A DNA stretch of 61,311 nucleotides from Sinorhizobium fredii USDA 205 (GTDB lineage Bacteria; Pseudomonadota; Alphaproteobacteria; Rhizobiales; Rhizobiaceae): assembly GCF_001461695.1 (NCBI RefSeq), contig NZ_AUTC01000147.1:1-61311 (forward strand). Reading direction: 5' to 3'. Below the pieces are notes generated by a model. That model was not told where the DNA came from, did not search any database, and saw only the letters and a program-made list of their open reading frames with translations. How positions within the stretch are numbered: the stretch's first letter is position 1; each line of letters opens with the position of its first letter. Shown piece after piece: positions 8,013 through 15,848 of this stretch. The position numbers and the translations under genes are program-made.

Positions 8013-9362
8013 ATGTTCAACAGAAGACAGATACTGGGAGCAGGCGCGGCGCTCGTGTCCTCGGCCGCCTGGGCCAAGACCTCAAACATGGGGCTGCCCG
8101 AGGCCGCGGTGATGGAGACCGCCGAGACGCAGCCGCCGCTCAAGCCGACCTCCGGTCCCGACTACAACCCCGTTGTCACGCTCAACGGCTGGACCCTGCC
8201 CTACCGCATGAACAACGGCGTCAAGGAATTCCATCTCGTCGCCGAGCCGGTCGAACGCGAGATGGCGGAGGGCATGACAGCCTATCTCTGGGGCTACAAC
8301 GGCCAGTCGCCGGGTCCGACGATCGAGGCGGTCGAAGGCGACCGGGTGCGCATCTTCGTCACCAACAAGCTGCCGGAGCACACGACCATCCACTGGCACG
8401 GCATGATCCTCCCGTCAGGCATGGACGGCGTCGGCGGCCTGACGCAGCCGCATATCCCCGTCGGCAAGACCTTCGTCTACGAATTCGACCTCGTGAAGTC
8501 GGGTACCTTCATGTACCACCCGCATTCCGACGAGATGGCGCAGATGGCGATGGGGATGATGGGAATGTTCATCATCCATCCCAAGGACACGAAGTTCATG
8601 CCGGTCGACCGGGACTTCGTGTTCCTGCTCAACGCCTATGACATCGATCCTGGCTCCTACGTGCCGAAGATCATGGAGATGACCGACTTCAACATGTGGT
8701 GCTGGAACAGCCGGGTGTTTCCGGACATCAGCCCGCTCGTCGTCTCCAAGAACGACCACGTGCGCGTCAGGGTGGGCAACCTGACGATGACCAACCACCC
8801 GATCCACATGCACGGCTATGACTTCGAAGTCACCTGCACCGACGGCGGCTGGGTCCGGCCGGAGGCCCGCTGGCCGGAAGTCAGCATCGACATTCCGGTC
8901 GGGGCGATGCGGGCCTACGAGTTCGACGCCAAGTACGTCGGCGACTGGGCGATCCACTGCCACAAGTCGCACCACACGATGAACGCCATGGGCCACGACA
9001 TCCCGACCTTCATCGGCGTCGACAAGAAGACGGTCGCCGAGAAGATCAAGAAGATTCGCCCGGAATACATGCCGATGGGGACCAAGGGCATGGCCGACAT
9101 GGGCGAGATGGAAATGGAAATTCCCGAGAACACCATCCCGATGATGACCGGCTGGGGACCGCACGGCCCCATCGAAATGGGCGGAATGTTCTCGGTCGTC
9201 AAGGTGCGCGAAGGCATCTCGGCGGGCGATTACGCCGACCCCGGCTGGTACGAGAACCCTCCCGGAACGCAGGCCTGGGAGTGGACGGGCGAGCTCCCCG
9301 ACGCAACCAAAGCCAAGGACGCCAAGACCCAGATCACGCCGAAACATGGGAACCACGGCTGA
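8013..9362 (+). CDS. Periplasmic multicopper oxidase, Tat-exported, type 1 copper in second domain
   Basis: The 449-residue enzyme probably oxidises Cu(I) in the periplasm. It starts MFNRRQILGAGAALVSSAAW, a twin-arginine type signal. Domain 1 (about 50-190) carries HWHG (127-130) and HPHS (169-172); domain 2 (about 200-340) carries HPIHMHG (262-268) and HCHKSHH (315-321). The type 1 site is predicted from His262, Cys316, His321 and Met326; domain 1 has no Cys at the equivalent place. The C-terminal third is rich in methionine (PMGTKGMADMGEMEMEI), a feature of copper-handling proteins. It lies 14 bp after the TolC-type gene and before a cupredoxin and a CusF-like gene, which supports a copper-resistance role. 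Confidence 0.92.
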   Translation: MFNRRQILGAGAALVSSAAWAKTSNMGLPEAAVMETAETQPPLKPTSGPDYNPVVTLNGWTLPYRMNNGVKEFHLVAEPVEREMAEGMTAYLWGYNGQSPGPTIEAVEGDRVRIFVTNKLPEHTTIHWHGMILPSGMDGVGGLTQPHIPVGKTFVYEFDLVKSGTFMYHPHSDEMAQMAMGMMGMFIIHPKDTKFMPVDRDFVFLLNAYDIDPGSYVPKIMEMTDFNMWCWNSRVFPDISPLVVSKNDHVRVRVGNLTMTNHPIHMHGYDFEVTCTDGGWVRPEARWPEVSIDIPVGAMRAYEFDAKYVGDWAIHCHKSHHTMNAMGHDIPTFIGVDKKTVAEKIKKIRPEYMPMGTKGMADMGEMEMEIPENTIPMMTGWGPHGPIEMGGMFSVVKVREGISAGDYADPGWYENPPGTQAWEWTGELPDATKAKDAKTQITPKHGNHG

Positions 9363-9401
9363 TCCCGCATGCCGATGTTCAATCAACCAAAGGACCAAAC
9401 A

Positions 9402-9881
9402 ATGAAAGCTGCAATCTTCGGACTTCTCGTCGCCGCTCTCGCCACCTCAGCGCTCGCTTCCGGCAATCACGTAGGCGGTCACGGCGAGGCGATGGCCGTC
9501 GGCGAACCCGGCAAGAAAGCCAACGCCACCCAGACGATCCGCGTCACCATGAAGGAGACGGAGGACGGCAAAATGCTCTTCACCCCGTCGACCTTCAAGG
9601 TCCGCAAGGGCCAAACCATCGTCTTCGCGATCAAGAATGCCGGAGAACTCGACCACGAGTTCGTACTCGATCAGGAAGACAAGGTCATGGAGCACAAGGC
9701 GGTGATGGAGAAGTTCCCCGAGATGGAACATGACGATCCGAATGCCATCCGCCTCGCCGCAGGAGAGTCGGGCGAAATCATCTGGAAGTTCACCAATGGC
9801 GGCACGTTCAAGATCGCCTGCCTGGTGCCCGGCCACTACGACGCTGGCATGCATGGCGACGTCACCGTCGCCGGAAAGTAA
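9402..9881 (+). CDS. Periplasmic cupredoxin (plastocyanin/azurin-like)
   Basis: The 159-residue protein has a signal peptide (MKAAIFGLLVAALATSALA) followed by a cupredoxin fold. Type 1 copper ligands are visible: His in ELDHEFV, and Cys, His and Met in CLVPGHYDAGMHG. The ATG at 9402 places the signal peptide correctly; an ATG at 9369 would add a hydrophilic leader. It sits 39 bp behind the multicopper oxidase, so it is a natural electron donor or acceptor, or a Cu(I)/Cu(II) carrier, for that enzyme. Confidence 0.9.
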   Translation: MKAAIFGLLVAALATSALASGNHVGGHGEAMAVGEPGKKANATQTIRVTMKETEDGKMLFTPSTFKVRKGQTIVFAIKNAGELDHEFVLDQEDKVMEHKAVMEKFPEMEHDDPNAIRLAAGESGEIIWKFTNGGTFKIACLVPGHYDAGMHGDVTVAGK

Positions 9882-9901
9882 TCACTGGAAAGGAGAACGA
9901 C

Positions 9902-10186
9902 ATGAAAACGCTCATCAAGCTCACCCTCGCCTCCGCGCTAGCCGTCGGGACCGCCTACGGCGCTCTCGCCACTGAGTTCACCAAGGGCACCGTCAAGAAG
10001 GTCGACGCCAAGGCCAAGAAGGTCACGCTGATCCATGAGGAGCTGAAGAGCCTCGAGATGCCGGCGATGACGATGGTGTTCCGCGTCCAGGACGACGCAA
10101 TGCTGGAGAAGCTCAAGGAAGGCGCGAACATCGAGTTCGTCGCCGAGCGCGTCAACGGCAAGCTGACAGTCACGCAGGTAAAGTAA
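9902..10186 (+). CDS. CusF-like periplasmic copper-binding protein
   Basis: The 94-residue product has a signal peptide (ending near TAYGALA) and a small OB-fold of the CusF/EcpA type. The MPAMTMVF segment supplies the two Met ligands, and the His in TLIHEE matches the CusF His. The Trp that stacks on Cu(I) in E. coli CusF appears to be replaced (MPAM in place of WPEM). CusF delivers Cu(I) to a CusCBA pump, but no CusA/CusB gene is here. It ends the copper operon, followed by a strong hairpin. Confidence 0.88.
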   Translation: MKTLIKLTLASALAVGTAYGALATEFTKGTVKKVDAKAKKVTLIHEELKSLEMPAMTMVFRVQDDAMLEKLKEGANIEFVAERVNGKLTVTQVK

Positions 10187-10196
10187 TCAAGACAGC

Positions 10197-10222
10197 GGAT
10201 GCGGCCGTACTCGGCCGCGTCC
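10197..10222 (+). terminator. Hairpin at end of copper operon
   Basis: GCGGCCG (10201-10207), loop TACT, CGGCCGC (10212-10218), extended outward by GGA/TCC pairing with one T-G wobble, starting 11 bp after the CusF-like stop. There is little T-tract, so it may act as an mRNA 3' stabiliser or a Rho-assisted terminator. Confidence 0.5.
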
Positions 10223-10658
10223 TTCACCTCCACTGCGATTTTGGGACCGATATTTGCCTGAGCGTGAACTTTCCGGATTTGCCAAAAAACTGGTCGGCCG
10301 AATAAAACACGATCCACCAAATCTCGGCCTAAAGGTACAAATTCCGAAATGGCGAGTGGGCGAAAATTTTTATCTCCGCGACGACGTAAAAGAGCTTGTC
10401 ACCTCATCGGGCTCCGCCCGATTTTTTGGGCCTTGCTAATTGGGAAAACCCGGGCTTCACTTTGGGAAATGAGCAGTTCGCCGACGAAATTCGATCCCAG
10501 CAAATTCAATGACTTGCAGAGGCGTTGAGGCACTTTTGGATTTGCGTCTACAGCCTTCAGGACACCGAACACACCTAAGCGGCTCCGGTGAGCCGAAGAA
10601 GCCGATAGCCTCCGCTTCCCAGCAAGACGCCGGGCCGGGTGCGCTGCCAAACCCGCGA
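10223..10658. other. Gene-free region with a terminator
   Basis: Apart from the intrinsic terminator at 10406-10427 I see no supported feature. A 61-codon TTG-started frame at 10254-10439 reads as weakly protein-like but spans the terminator and has no ribosome site. Confidence 0.4.
10406..10427 (+). terminator. Intrinsic terminator
   Basis: A perfect 7-bp stem, ATCGGGC (10406-10412) and GCCCGAT (10416-10422) with a TCC loop, is followed directly by six T residues. It would stop rightward transcription coming from the copper operon. Confidence 0.75.
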
Positions 10659-11153
10659 TCAATAATACGGCGAGACGCACGCCCGTCGCGGACCGTAATA
10701 GGGCTGGAACGTGTTGTCGTAAGCCCTGTAGGAGCGGTAGCGTCCATAGCACCAGCGCGTATGGGCATTGCCGCCATAATAGGCCTCGCGGTAGTAGCGC
10801 GGCGCGTAGTAGCGCGGACGGTAATAGGTCGGGCCGTAGTAGCCGTGGCCGTAATAGCCCTGATCGTAGTAGCCCTGATCGTAGTAGCCGGGCCCATAAT
10901 AGCGCGGCTGCGCCAGCAGCCCACCGATAATTGCCCCGGTTGCCAGCCCGCCCAGTGCCCAGGCCCAATCGTCGCCACCGTTATTGTGGTGATGGCCCCC
11001 GCGGTAGTACCCGCCGCGATACCGCCTGTACTGGACTGGCTGCGCCTCCGGTGCTTCGATCTTGGGCGCGACCACGGTGGGAAACGCCACGGCCGGCGGA
11101 ACACTCGTCAGCGCCGTCACCAGTGACAGAGTAGCGATTACTAGCCTTTTCAT
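10659..11153 (-). CDS. BA14K-type secreted protein, Tyr/Gly-rich
   Basis: The 164-residue protein begins MKRLVIATLSLVTALTSV with a cleavable signal peptide, carries a hydrophobic glycine segment (ALGGLATGAIIGGLLA), a run of short YY-containing repeats (YYDQGYYDQGYYGHGYYG pattern), and ends in the BA14K signature (RWCYGRYRSYRAYDNTFQPY, then CVSPYY). BA14K proteins are exported alphaproteobacterial proteins of unclear function, first noted as Brucella immunoreactive antigens. An AGGAAAGG ribosome site lies just before the ATG at 11153, which excludes the longer upstream reading. It stands alone, with a degraded RIME-like repeat upstream. Confidence 0.85.
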   Translation of the reverse strand: MKRLVIATLSLVTALTSVPPAVAFPTVVAPKIEAPEAQPVQYRRYRGGYYRGGHHHNNGGDDWAWALGGLATGAIIGGLLAQPRYYGPGYYDQGYYDQGYYGHGYYGPTYYRPRYYAPRYYREAYYGGNAHTRWCYGRYRSYRAYDNTFQPYYGPRRACVSPYY

Positions 11154-11169
11154 CGGCTTCACCTTTCCT

Positions 11170-11275
11170 CTACAGCGCCACGCGTCGAACACGGCGCGCA
11201 AAGGACGCTGCGGTCCTTTAAATGCGCTGTTTAATTTTACCCTAAAATCGATCATTGTATGAGGAATTATGCATC
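11170..11275 (+). repeat. RIME-like palindromic element, degraded copy
   Basis: TACAGCGCCACGCGTC... GGCGCGCAAAGGACGCTG with a diverged second half ending near GAGGAATTATGCATCA. It matches the layout of the copies at 30321, 35042, 40034 and 61089 but the second palindrome is eroded. It occupies the leader of the BA14K-type gene; the rest of 11276-11476 shows nothing supported. Confidence 0.55.
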
Positions 11276-11476
11276 AAGCAGGAAAGCATTCCCCTCGCCC
11301 GCAGGCCAGGTGAGGCGATACTCCTGCAACTACAGCTTCGTTTCTGCTTGTTCCCTTAAATGGCGAGCGTTTTGGGAATAATATGCGGGGTGTGTCTGAG
11401 ACACGGGCGCCCGAAGGCGCCTACCGGACGGCATCCGTGCTGTGCATGGATGCTGTACGGAAACGGGAGCAATGCC

Positions 11477-11779
11477 ATGAAAATATCCCTCGGAACATCA
11501 TTCGTCGCATTTGTCCTCTCATCCGCTCTTGCTGGATCAGCCGCACCGGCAGTCGCCGACGGCTACTACTATGTAGATCGTGCCCCGACCGGCAGCATCT
11601 ACGTCGATCCGGCCCCGGGCGTCATCTATGTCGATCCGGTGCCGACGGGCCGCTTCTATTACGAACAGATGCCGGCGCGCACGCTTGGCGGCGCCCGCGA
11701 GCGGTATACCCATGAGTACCAAGGCGGCGGCCAGGGCGACTACTACCTGGGCATCACGCCCCCGGCGCCAGTCCCCTGA
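11477..11779 (+). CDS. Small secreted protein of unknown function
   Basis: The 100-residue product starts MKISLGTSFVAFVLSSALAG, a signal peptide ending near AVADG. The mature part is rich in Tyr, Pro and Asp with a repeated IYVDPAPG/IYVDPVPTG element that occurs three times in degenerate form. I do not recognise a named family. An ATG farther upstream (11360) is possible but would bury the signal peptide. The next gene starts 41 bp downstream on the same strand. Extracytoplasmic location is the only supported statement. Confidence 0.6.
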   Translation: MKISLGTSFVAFVLSSALAGSAAPAVADGYYYVDRAPTGSIYVDPAPGVIYVDPVPTGRFYYEQMPARTLGGARERYTHEYQGGGQGDYYLGITPPAPVP

Positions 11780-11819
11780 GGGCAAGCAGAGCCGGCTGTG
11801 CCAGGTCCGGAGGGCCTTG

Positions 11820-12260
11820 ATGGAAAGCGATCGAGACAAAGACGTTCAGGTGATCCGCTCTCTTATTGCGCGCCAGTTCAAAAGCATCAGCTGGCGGGAA
11901 GGGAAAACGCCGGACTGGGCAGCATTCGAGAAGGATTTCCTTCCCGAGGCGGCGCTTTATGCGTCGGCCCGGCCCTTGCGGTCACAAACGACCGGGCAAT
12001 TCATTGAGCGCATGAATGGGCTGGTGGGAAAGACGTTGCACAGCCTCGAGGAGACGATTCTTGGAAGCAGGATACACGTTTTCGGAAATGTGGCGGTTGC
12101 GGTGATCGCTTGCGAAAACGTCGAAAACGCCACAGAGACGAACCGCAATGTCGAAATGATGCTGCTCGTCAAGGATGACGGATCTTGGCGTGTCGCCGCT
12201 CAAGCCTGGGACAGGCAAGACGCAGCCAACCCGGTAACAAGCGAGCTTTGGGAACGCTGA
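11820..12260 (+). CDS. SnoaL/NTF2-like protein
   Basis: The 146-residue protein fits the cystatin-like NTF2/SnoaL fold used by DUF4440 and related proteins: an N-terminal helix with IRSLIARQFKSISW, a mid-part with LHSLEETILGSRIHVFGNVA, and a final strand ending DDGSWRVAAQAWDRQ. Many such proteins lack known activity. The ATG at 11820 follows a GAGGG ribosome site; the same frame continues upstream into the preceding gene but out of its coding frame. It is convergent with mntR, 33 bp away. Confidence 0.75.
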   Translation: MESDRDKDVQVIRSLIARQFKSISWREGKTPDWAAFEKDFLPEAALYASARPLRSQTTGQFIERMNGLVGKTLHSLEETILGSRIHVFGNVAVAVIACENVENATETNRNVEMMLLVKDDGSWRVAAQAWDRQDAANPVTSELWER

Positions 12261-12293
12261 AGGCCGGACCGAACCATGATTCTATGAGACAGA

Positions 12294-12776
12294 TCACCCT
12301 TGGGCGGCGATCCGCGACGATGCCGTGCGGGCCAGGAAGCGCTTGAATGCTTCGAGGGTCTCCGGGCTCGCATGATGCTCCATCCCCTCGGCGTCGATGC
12401 GAGCGGTTTCGGGCGAAACGCCGATCGAGCACAGGAAGGATTCGACGATCTGATGCCGCTCGCGGCAGAGGTCGGCAAGCCTTCGTCCGGCGTCGGTAAG
12501 AAAGATGCCGCGATAACGGCGTTGCTGAATATATCCCTCGGAGATCAGCCTTTTCAGCATCTTGGCGACGGTGGGCTGGGCAACGCCGAGGCGCTGGGCT
12601 ATGTCGACCTGACGGGCCTCGCCGCCGTCCACGAGCAGGTCCGCGATAAGTTCGACGTAGTCCTCGACGAGCTCGGTGCGGCGGTTGTTCCGGGTCTGCC
12701 GAAAGCTTTCAACCTGTGCGTCGGCGTCGATCAGGCCTGTTTCGACATCGTGTCCGACATTGTCATGCTGGGTCAA
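12294..12776 (-). CDS. mntR: Manganese-responsive regulator MntR
   Basis: A DtxR-family repressor of 160 residues. The winged helix-turn-helix is VDIAQRLGVAQPTVAKMLKR, followed by the wing (YRGIFLTDAG) and a helical dimerisation/metal domain with ERHQIVESFL and DAEGMEHH, which carry the Glu/His metal ligands of the family. The protein binds Mn2+ and then represses import genes or controls Mn homeostasis. Its start is probably the TTG at 12776 with an AGGGA element 9 nt upstream; no ATG lies near. It is divergent from the multicopper oxidase/ZIP pair, and the shared intergenic region contains two MntR-type boxes, so it probably regulates itself and that pair. Confidence 0.92.
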   Translation of the reverse strand: MTQHDNVGHDVETGLIDADAQVESFRQTRNNRRTELVEDYVELIADLLVDGGEARQVDIAQRLGVAQPTVAKMLKRLISEGYIQQRRYRGIFLTDAGRRLADLCRERHQIVESFLCSIGVSPETARIDAEGMEHHASPETLEAFKRFLARTASSRIAAQG

Positions 12777-12814
12777 TCCCGGCGTTCCCTGTGCTGAAGT
12801 TCGACTGCCATCGA

Positions 12815-12838
12815 AATAATATAGCTAAGGCTATTTTT
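12815..12838. promoter_or_regulatory. MntR box 1
   Basis: AATAATATAGCTAAGGCTAT (from 12816) contains a 14-bp near-palindrome ATAGCTAAGGCTAT at 12821-12834 with A/T flanks. It closely follows the known enterobacterial MntR consensus (ATAGCAAAGGCTAT core). It is 39 bp upstream of mntR, placed for autoregulation. Confidence 0.7.
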
Positions 12839-12899
12839 CAATACGACCACGAATATTCGAGCAGGTGCTATATCCGAACGCGCGCTTAGCCCTTCCATC

Positions 12900-12922
12900 A
12901 AATTATAGCACTTGCTATATTT
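12900..12922. promoter_or_regulatory. MntR box 2
   Basis: TATAGCACTTGCTATA at 12904-12919 is a 16-bp palindrome with A-rich left and T-rich right flanks, the same half-site (TATAGC) as box 1. It lies 53 bp before the multicopper oxidase start and so probably controls that gene. A weaker half-site pair (GAGCAGGTGCTATA) sits at about 12859-12872. Confidence 0.7.
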
Positions 12923-12974
12923 GGGCTACCATGCTCTATTTTATCTAACTTGCTAAGTAAAAATGGGAGCCTAC

Positions 12975-14102
12975 ATGCTGAGATGGGCCCAGGCGGCATT
13001 GAGCAGACGAAGCCTGCTGCTGGGGGGCGGCGCGGCGACCATCGGGGCGACGACGATATGCGCGAGCAAAACGGTGGCCCAGGAGGGCCACGGCAACCAC
13101 GGCGCGCCAGCCACGGCTCCAATGTCCGCGACCATGCCTTCGCAACATTCCGCTCATGGGGCGATGATCACCGTCGGAACCGTCGACAACGACCGCAATG
13201 GCTTCCACCCGACGAAGATTTTGACGGATTGGTATACGGGCACCGTTGACGACCTGCCGGACGGACGAAGGCTCCGGACGTTCGAGATCGCCGCCGAGGA
13301 CAAGGAGATCGAGATCGCGCCCGGCGTGATGTTTCCGGCCTGGACCTACAATGGTCGTGTGCCGGGACCCGCGCTCCGCGCCACCGAGGGCGAGCGGCTG
13401 AGGTTCGTCTTCAGGAACTACGGGTCGCATCCGCATTCGATGCATTTCCATGGCATCCACGCGGCGCGCATGGACGGCGTGCCAGGTGCGGGCCTGATCG
13501 CGCCCGGCGAGGAGTTCGTTTACGAGTTCGACGCCAAGCCCTTCGGCTGCCACCTTTACCACTGTCACGCGCTCCCGCTGGCGCGGCACCTTCACAAGGG
13601 CATGTACGGCCTGTTCGTCATCGACCCGGATCCCGCCCGTCATCTTGACAACGCCGAGGTTGCCAAGTCCCGCCTTTATGGCTCGCCGGAGAACGCCGAC
13701 TGGCAGGAACTGGCGATGATCATGAACGCGTTCGACACCAATTTCGACGGCGAGAACGAGTTCTATGCCTGCAACACGATTGCTCATTGCTATGCCAAGG
13801 AGCCGATCAGGATCGAAAAGGATCGGCCGGTCCGCATCTACCTGGTGAACATAACCGAGTTCGATCCGATCAACTCGTTCCACCTGCATGGCAATTTCTT
13901 CGACTATTTCGACCAGGGTACGACGCTTGCGCCTACCCTGCGCATGGTCGACCTCATCATGCAGTGTCAGGCCCAGCGCGGCATCCTCGAGTTCACCTAC
14001 AGGGAGCACGAGGCCGGGCTTTACATGTTCCACGCCCATCAATCCGAATTCACCGAGCTCGGCTGGATGGGCATGTTCGATGTTGTGGAGACGCTGTCAT
14101 GA
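12975..14102 (+). CDS. Two-domain multicopper oxidase, type 1 copper in first domain
   Basis: The 375-residue enzyme has a Tat signal (SRRSLLLGGGAA, residues 10-21), then a Met/His-rich linker. Domain 1 holds HPHSMHFHG (152-160) and a type 1-like set Cys197, His205, Met210 (HCHALPLARHLHKGM), spaced as in copper nitrite reductase. Domain 2 holds FHLHG (302-306) and MFHAH (351-355) without a Cys. This is the two-domain layout with type 1 copper in the first domain. The ATG at 12975 is chosen because GGGAG lies 5 nt before it; the in-frame ATG at 12963 has no site. It overlaps the ZIP gene by ATGA and lies under an MntR box, so Mn(II), Cu(I) or Fe(II) oxidation is plausible; the substrate is unknown. 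Confidence 0.88.
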   Translation: MLRWAQAALSRRSLLLGGGAATIGATTICASKTVAQEGHGNHGAPATAPMSATMPSQHSAHGAMITVGTVDNDRNGFHPTKILTDWYTGTVDDLPDGRRLRTFEIAAEDKEIEIAPGVMFPAWTYNGRVPGPALRATEGERLRFVFRNYGSHPHSMHFHGIHAARMDGVPGAGLIAPGEEFVYEFDAKPFGCHLYHCHALPLARHLHKGMYGLFVIDPDPARHLDNAEVAKSRLYGSPENADWQELAMIMNAFDTNFDGENEFYACNTIAHCYAKEPIRIEKDRPVRIYLVNITEFDPINSFHLHGNFFDYFDQGTTLAPTLRMVDLIMQCQAQRGILEFTYREHEAGLYMFHAHQSEFTELGWMGMFDVVETLS

Positions 14103-15310
14103 ACGAGAACCCGCGCAACTTCCCGCCGGTCTCCACGACAGCACCCGGCCCGCGACATTTGCTGTGGCTCGTCCTGCCGCTGATCGTGCTGGTCGCCGCG
14201 GTGCTGTGGCTCCTTGAGGGCGATCCTTTGCGCGGCTTCGACAACGGTGCTCCGCCGGTCGAAAACCTGACGGTCGAACGAACGGTGCTCGACGAAGACG
14301 GTTTACGGCTGCAGGTGCGCGCCGGCAGCTCGGAACCGATGACGATAGCGCAGGTGCAGGTCGACTCTGCCTATTGGCAGTTCCGGCAGGATCCCTCCGG
14401 GACAATTTCGCGCGGCGACACCGCCTGGGTTGCGATCCCGTTTCCGTGGGTTCTCGGCGAAGCTCACAAGGTGACGTTTGTCACCAATACGGGCGCGACC
14501 TTCGACCATGAAATTCCGGTCGCCGTCCCGACGTCGAAGGTAAGCGGCAGCGGGCTCGCCTCTCAAGCTCTCCTCGGTGCCTTTGTCGGCATCCTGCCCG
14601 TCGCGATCGGACTGCTGTGCTACCCGGCGCTGCGCGGCGCCGGTCGCAACACCATGACCTTCCTGCTGGCGATGACCGTCGGTCTGCTGGCGTTCCTGTT
14701 CGTCGACACCATGATCGAAGCATCGGAGTTTGCTGAAGAGTCCGCGGCGATTTTCCAAGGCAGCGTCATGGTGATCCTGACGGCAGTGGCCAGCTTCCTG
14801 GCGCTCGTCGCAATCGGCCGCCGCCATGGCGGCTCTCCGACAGGGCTCGCGCTTGCGACTTACATCGCGATCGGCATCGGCCTGCACAATTTCGGTGAGG
14901 GCCTGGCAATCGGCGCGGCTTTTGCGGCAGGCGCCGCGGGGCTTGGGACGTTCCTGGTGCTCGGTTTCACGCTTCACAACATTACCGAGGGGATCGGCAT
15001 CGCCGCGCCAATCCTGCACATCCGCCCGAAGATCGTCCATTTCCTGGGCCTGGCGATGCTGGCCGGCGGCCCTGCGGTGCTCGGAATCTGGCTCGGCAGC
15101 CTGGCCGTCGCGCCCCATTGGACAGCGATCGTCCTGGCGATCGGCGCAGGTGCCATCGCCCAGGTGATCGTCGAAGTCACGGCAATCGTCGCAAGAGGCC
15201 ACGACGCCCGTGGCGATTATACTCGGATGCTCAACCCGGCCGCATTCGGCGGCATCGCGGCCGGACTAGCGTTCATGTATGTGACTGCGATGCTCGTCAA
15301 GATATCCTGA
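14099..15310 (+). CDS. ZIP-family metal transporter with N-terminal periplasmic domain
   Basis: The 403-residue protein has one N-terminal membrane anchor (LLWLVLPLIVLVAAVLWLL), then about 110 residues of predicted beta-rich extracytoplasmic sequence (about 45-155), then a ZIP transporter core with about eight helices. The metal-site helices read GIGLHNFGEGLAIGAAF (around residue 260) and LHNITEGIGIAAP (around 290), matching the HNxxEG signature. ZIP proteins move divalent metals (Zn, Mn, Fe) into the cytoplasm. It is translationally coupled to the multicopper oxidase through ATGA and probably MntR-controlled, so manganese is the leading candidate. The extra periplasmic domain is not part of ordinary ZIP proteins and may contact the oxidase. 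Confidence 0.9.
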   Translation: MNENPRNFPPVSTTAPGPRHLLWLVLPLIVLVAAVLWLLEGDPLRGFDNGAPPVENLTVERTVLDEDGLRLQVRAGSSEPMTIAQVQVDSAYWQFRQDPSGTISRGDTAWVAIPFPWVLGEAHKVTFVTNTGATFDHEIPVAVPTSKVSGSGLASQALLGAFVGILPVAIGLLCYPALRGAGRNTMTFLLAMTVGLLAFLFVDTMIEASEFAEESAAIFQGSVMVILTAVASFLALVAIGRRHGGSPTGLALATYIAIGIGLHNFGEGLAIGAAFAAGAAGLGTFLVLGFTLHNITEGIGIAAPILHIRPKIVHFLGLAMLAGGPAVLGIWLGSLAVAPHWTAIVLAIGAGAIAQVIVEVTAIVARGHDARGDYTRMLNPAAFGGIAAGLAFMYVTAMLVKIS

Positions 15311-15393
15311 CCACCCTCGCCTTTCTTCGCCGGCGTCCCTCAACGTCGATAGTCGAGCGGATATCCCGGGGCGGGAACGCCGCAAGCAACCTC

Positions 15394-15645
15394 CTACTCA
15401 TTGATTTTCCACACCAACGGGCCCTGCGATGACTGGCAGCCATGCGGCGCGGGAACGTTGCCGAAGGTATCGTGCAAGCGCTTGCAGCCCCAGGCATTGA
15501 GCGGCCCTGGCATACGGATGTTCAATTCGATGCCGACCTCGTCGTAGGGCTTCTCAGTGTTCGTGACATAAGCGTACCATCTCCAGCCAACGACCAAGAG
15601 CATGGTGACGACCGTAATGAAAAGGACGGAAACGACCTTCTTCAA
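15394..15645 (-). CDS. Small membrane-anchored protein of unknown function
   Basis: The 83-residue product has one N-terminal helix (VVSVLFITVVTMLLVVGWRW) and a short exported C-terminal part with two Cys residues (NAWGCKRLHD and PHGCQSSQG) that could form a disulfide. The start is a TTG at 15645, supported by an AGGAG ribosome site 7 nt upstream. I do not recognise the family. It is convergent with the ZIP gene. Confidence 0.65.
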   Translation of the reverse strand: MKKVVSVLFITVVTMLLVVGWRWYAYVTNTEKPYDEVGIELNIRMPGPLNAWGCKRLHDTFGNVPAPHGCQSSQGPLVWKINE

Positions 15646-15848
15646 CTGCGCACTCCTAATCTTATTTCTTGTGAGTCTAACGGGCCTTCAAGATCCGCCC
15701 CTGCAAAGAGGCAGACCGGGCGCTCAGCGGGAACTAGCGCGGTGGTTGACAGAAATCCCGGACCGCAATCGATCGCAATGGAATTTTTGCGTTATGCATA
15801 GCAAATTCAGCAATGCGGCTTTGCTGCATGAAACTTCGTGGGCCGACG

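Noticed and set aside
10254..10439. Open frame of 61 codons after the copper operon
   Set aside because: TTG start without ribosome site; it runs through an intrinsic terminator with a perfect stem and T6 tract.
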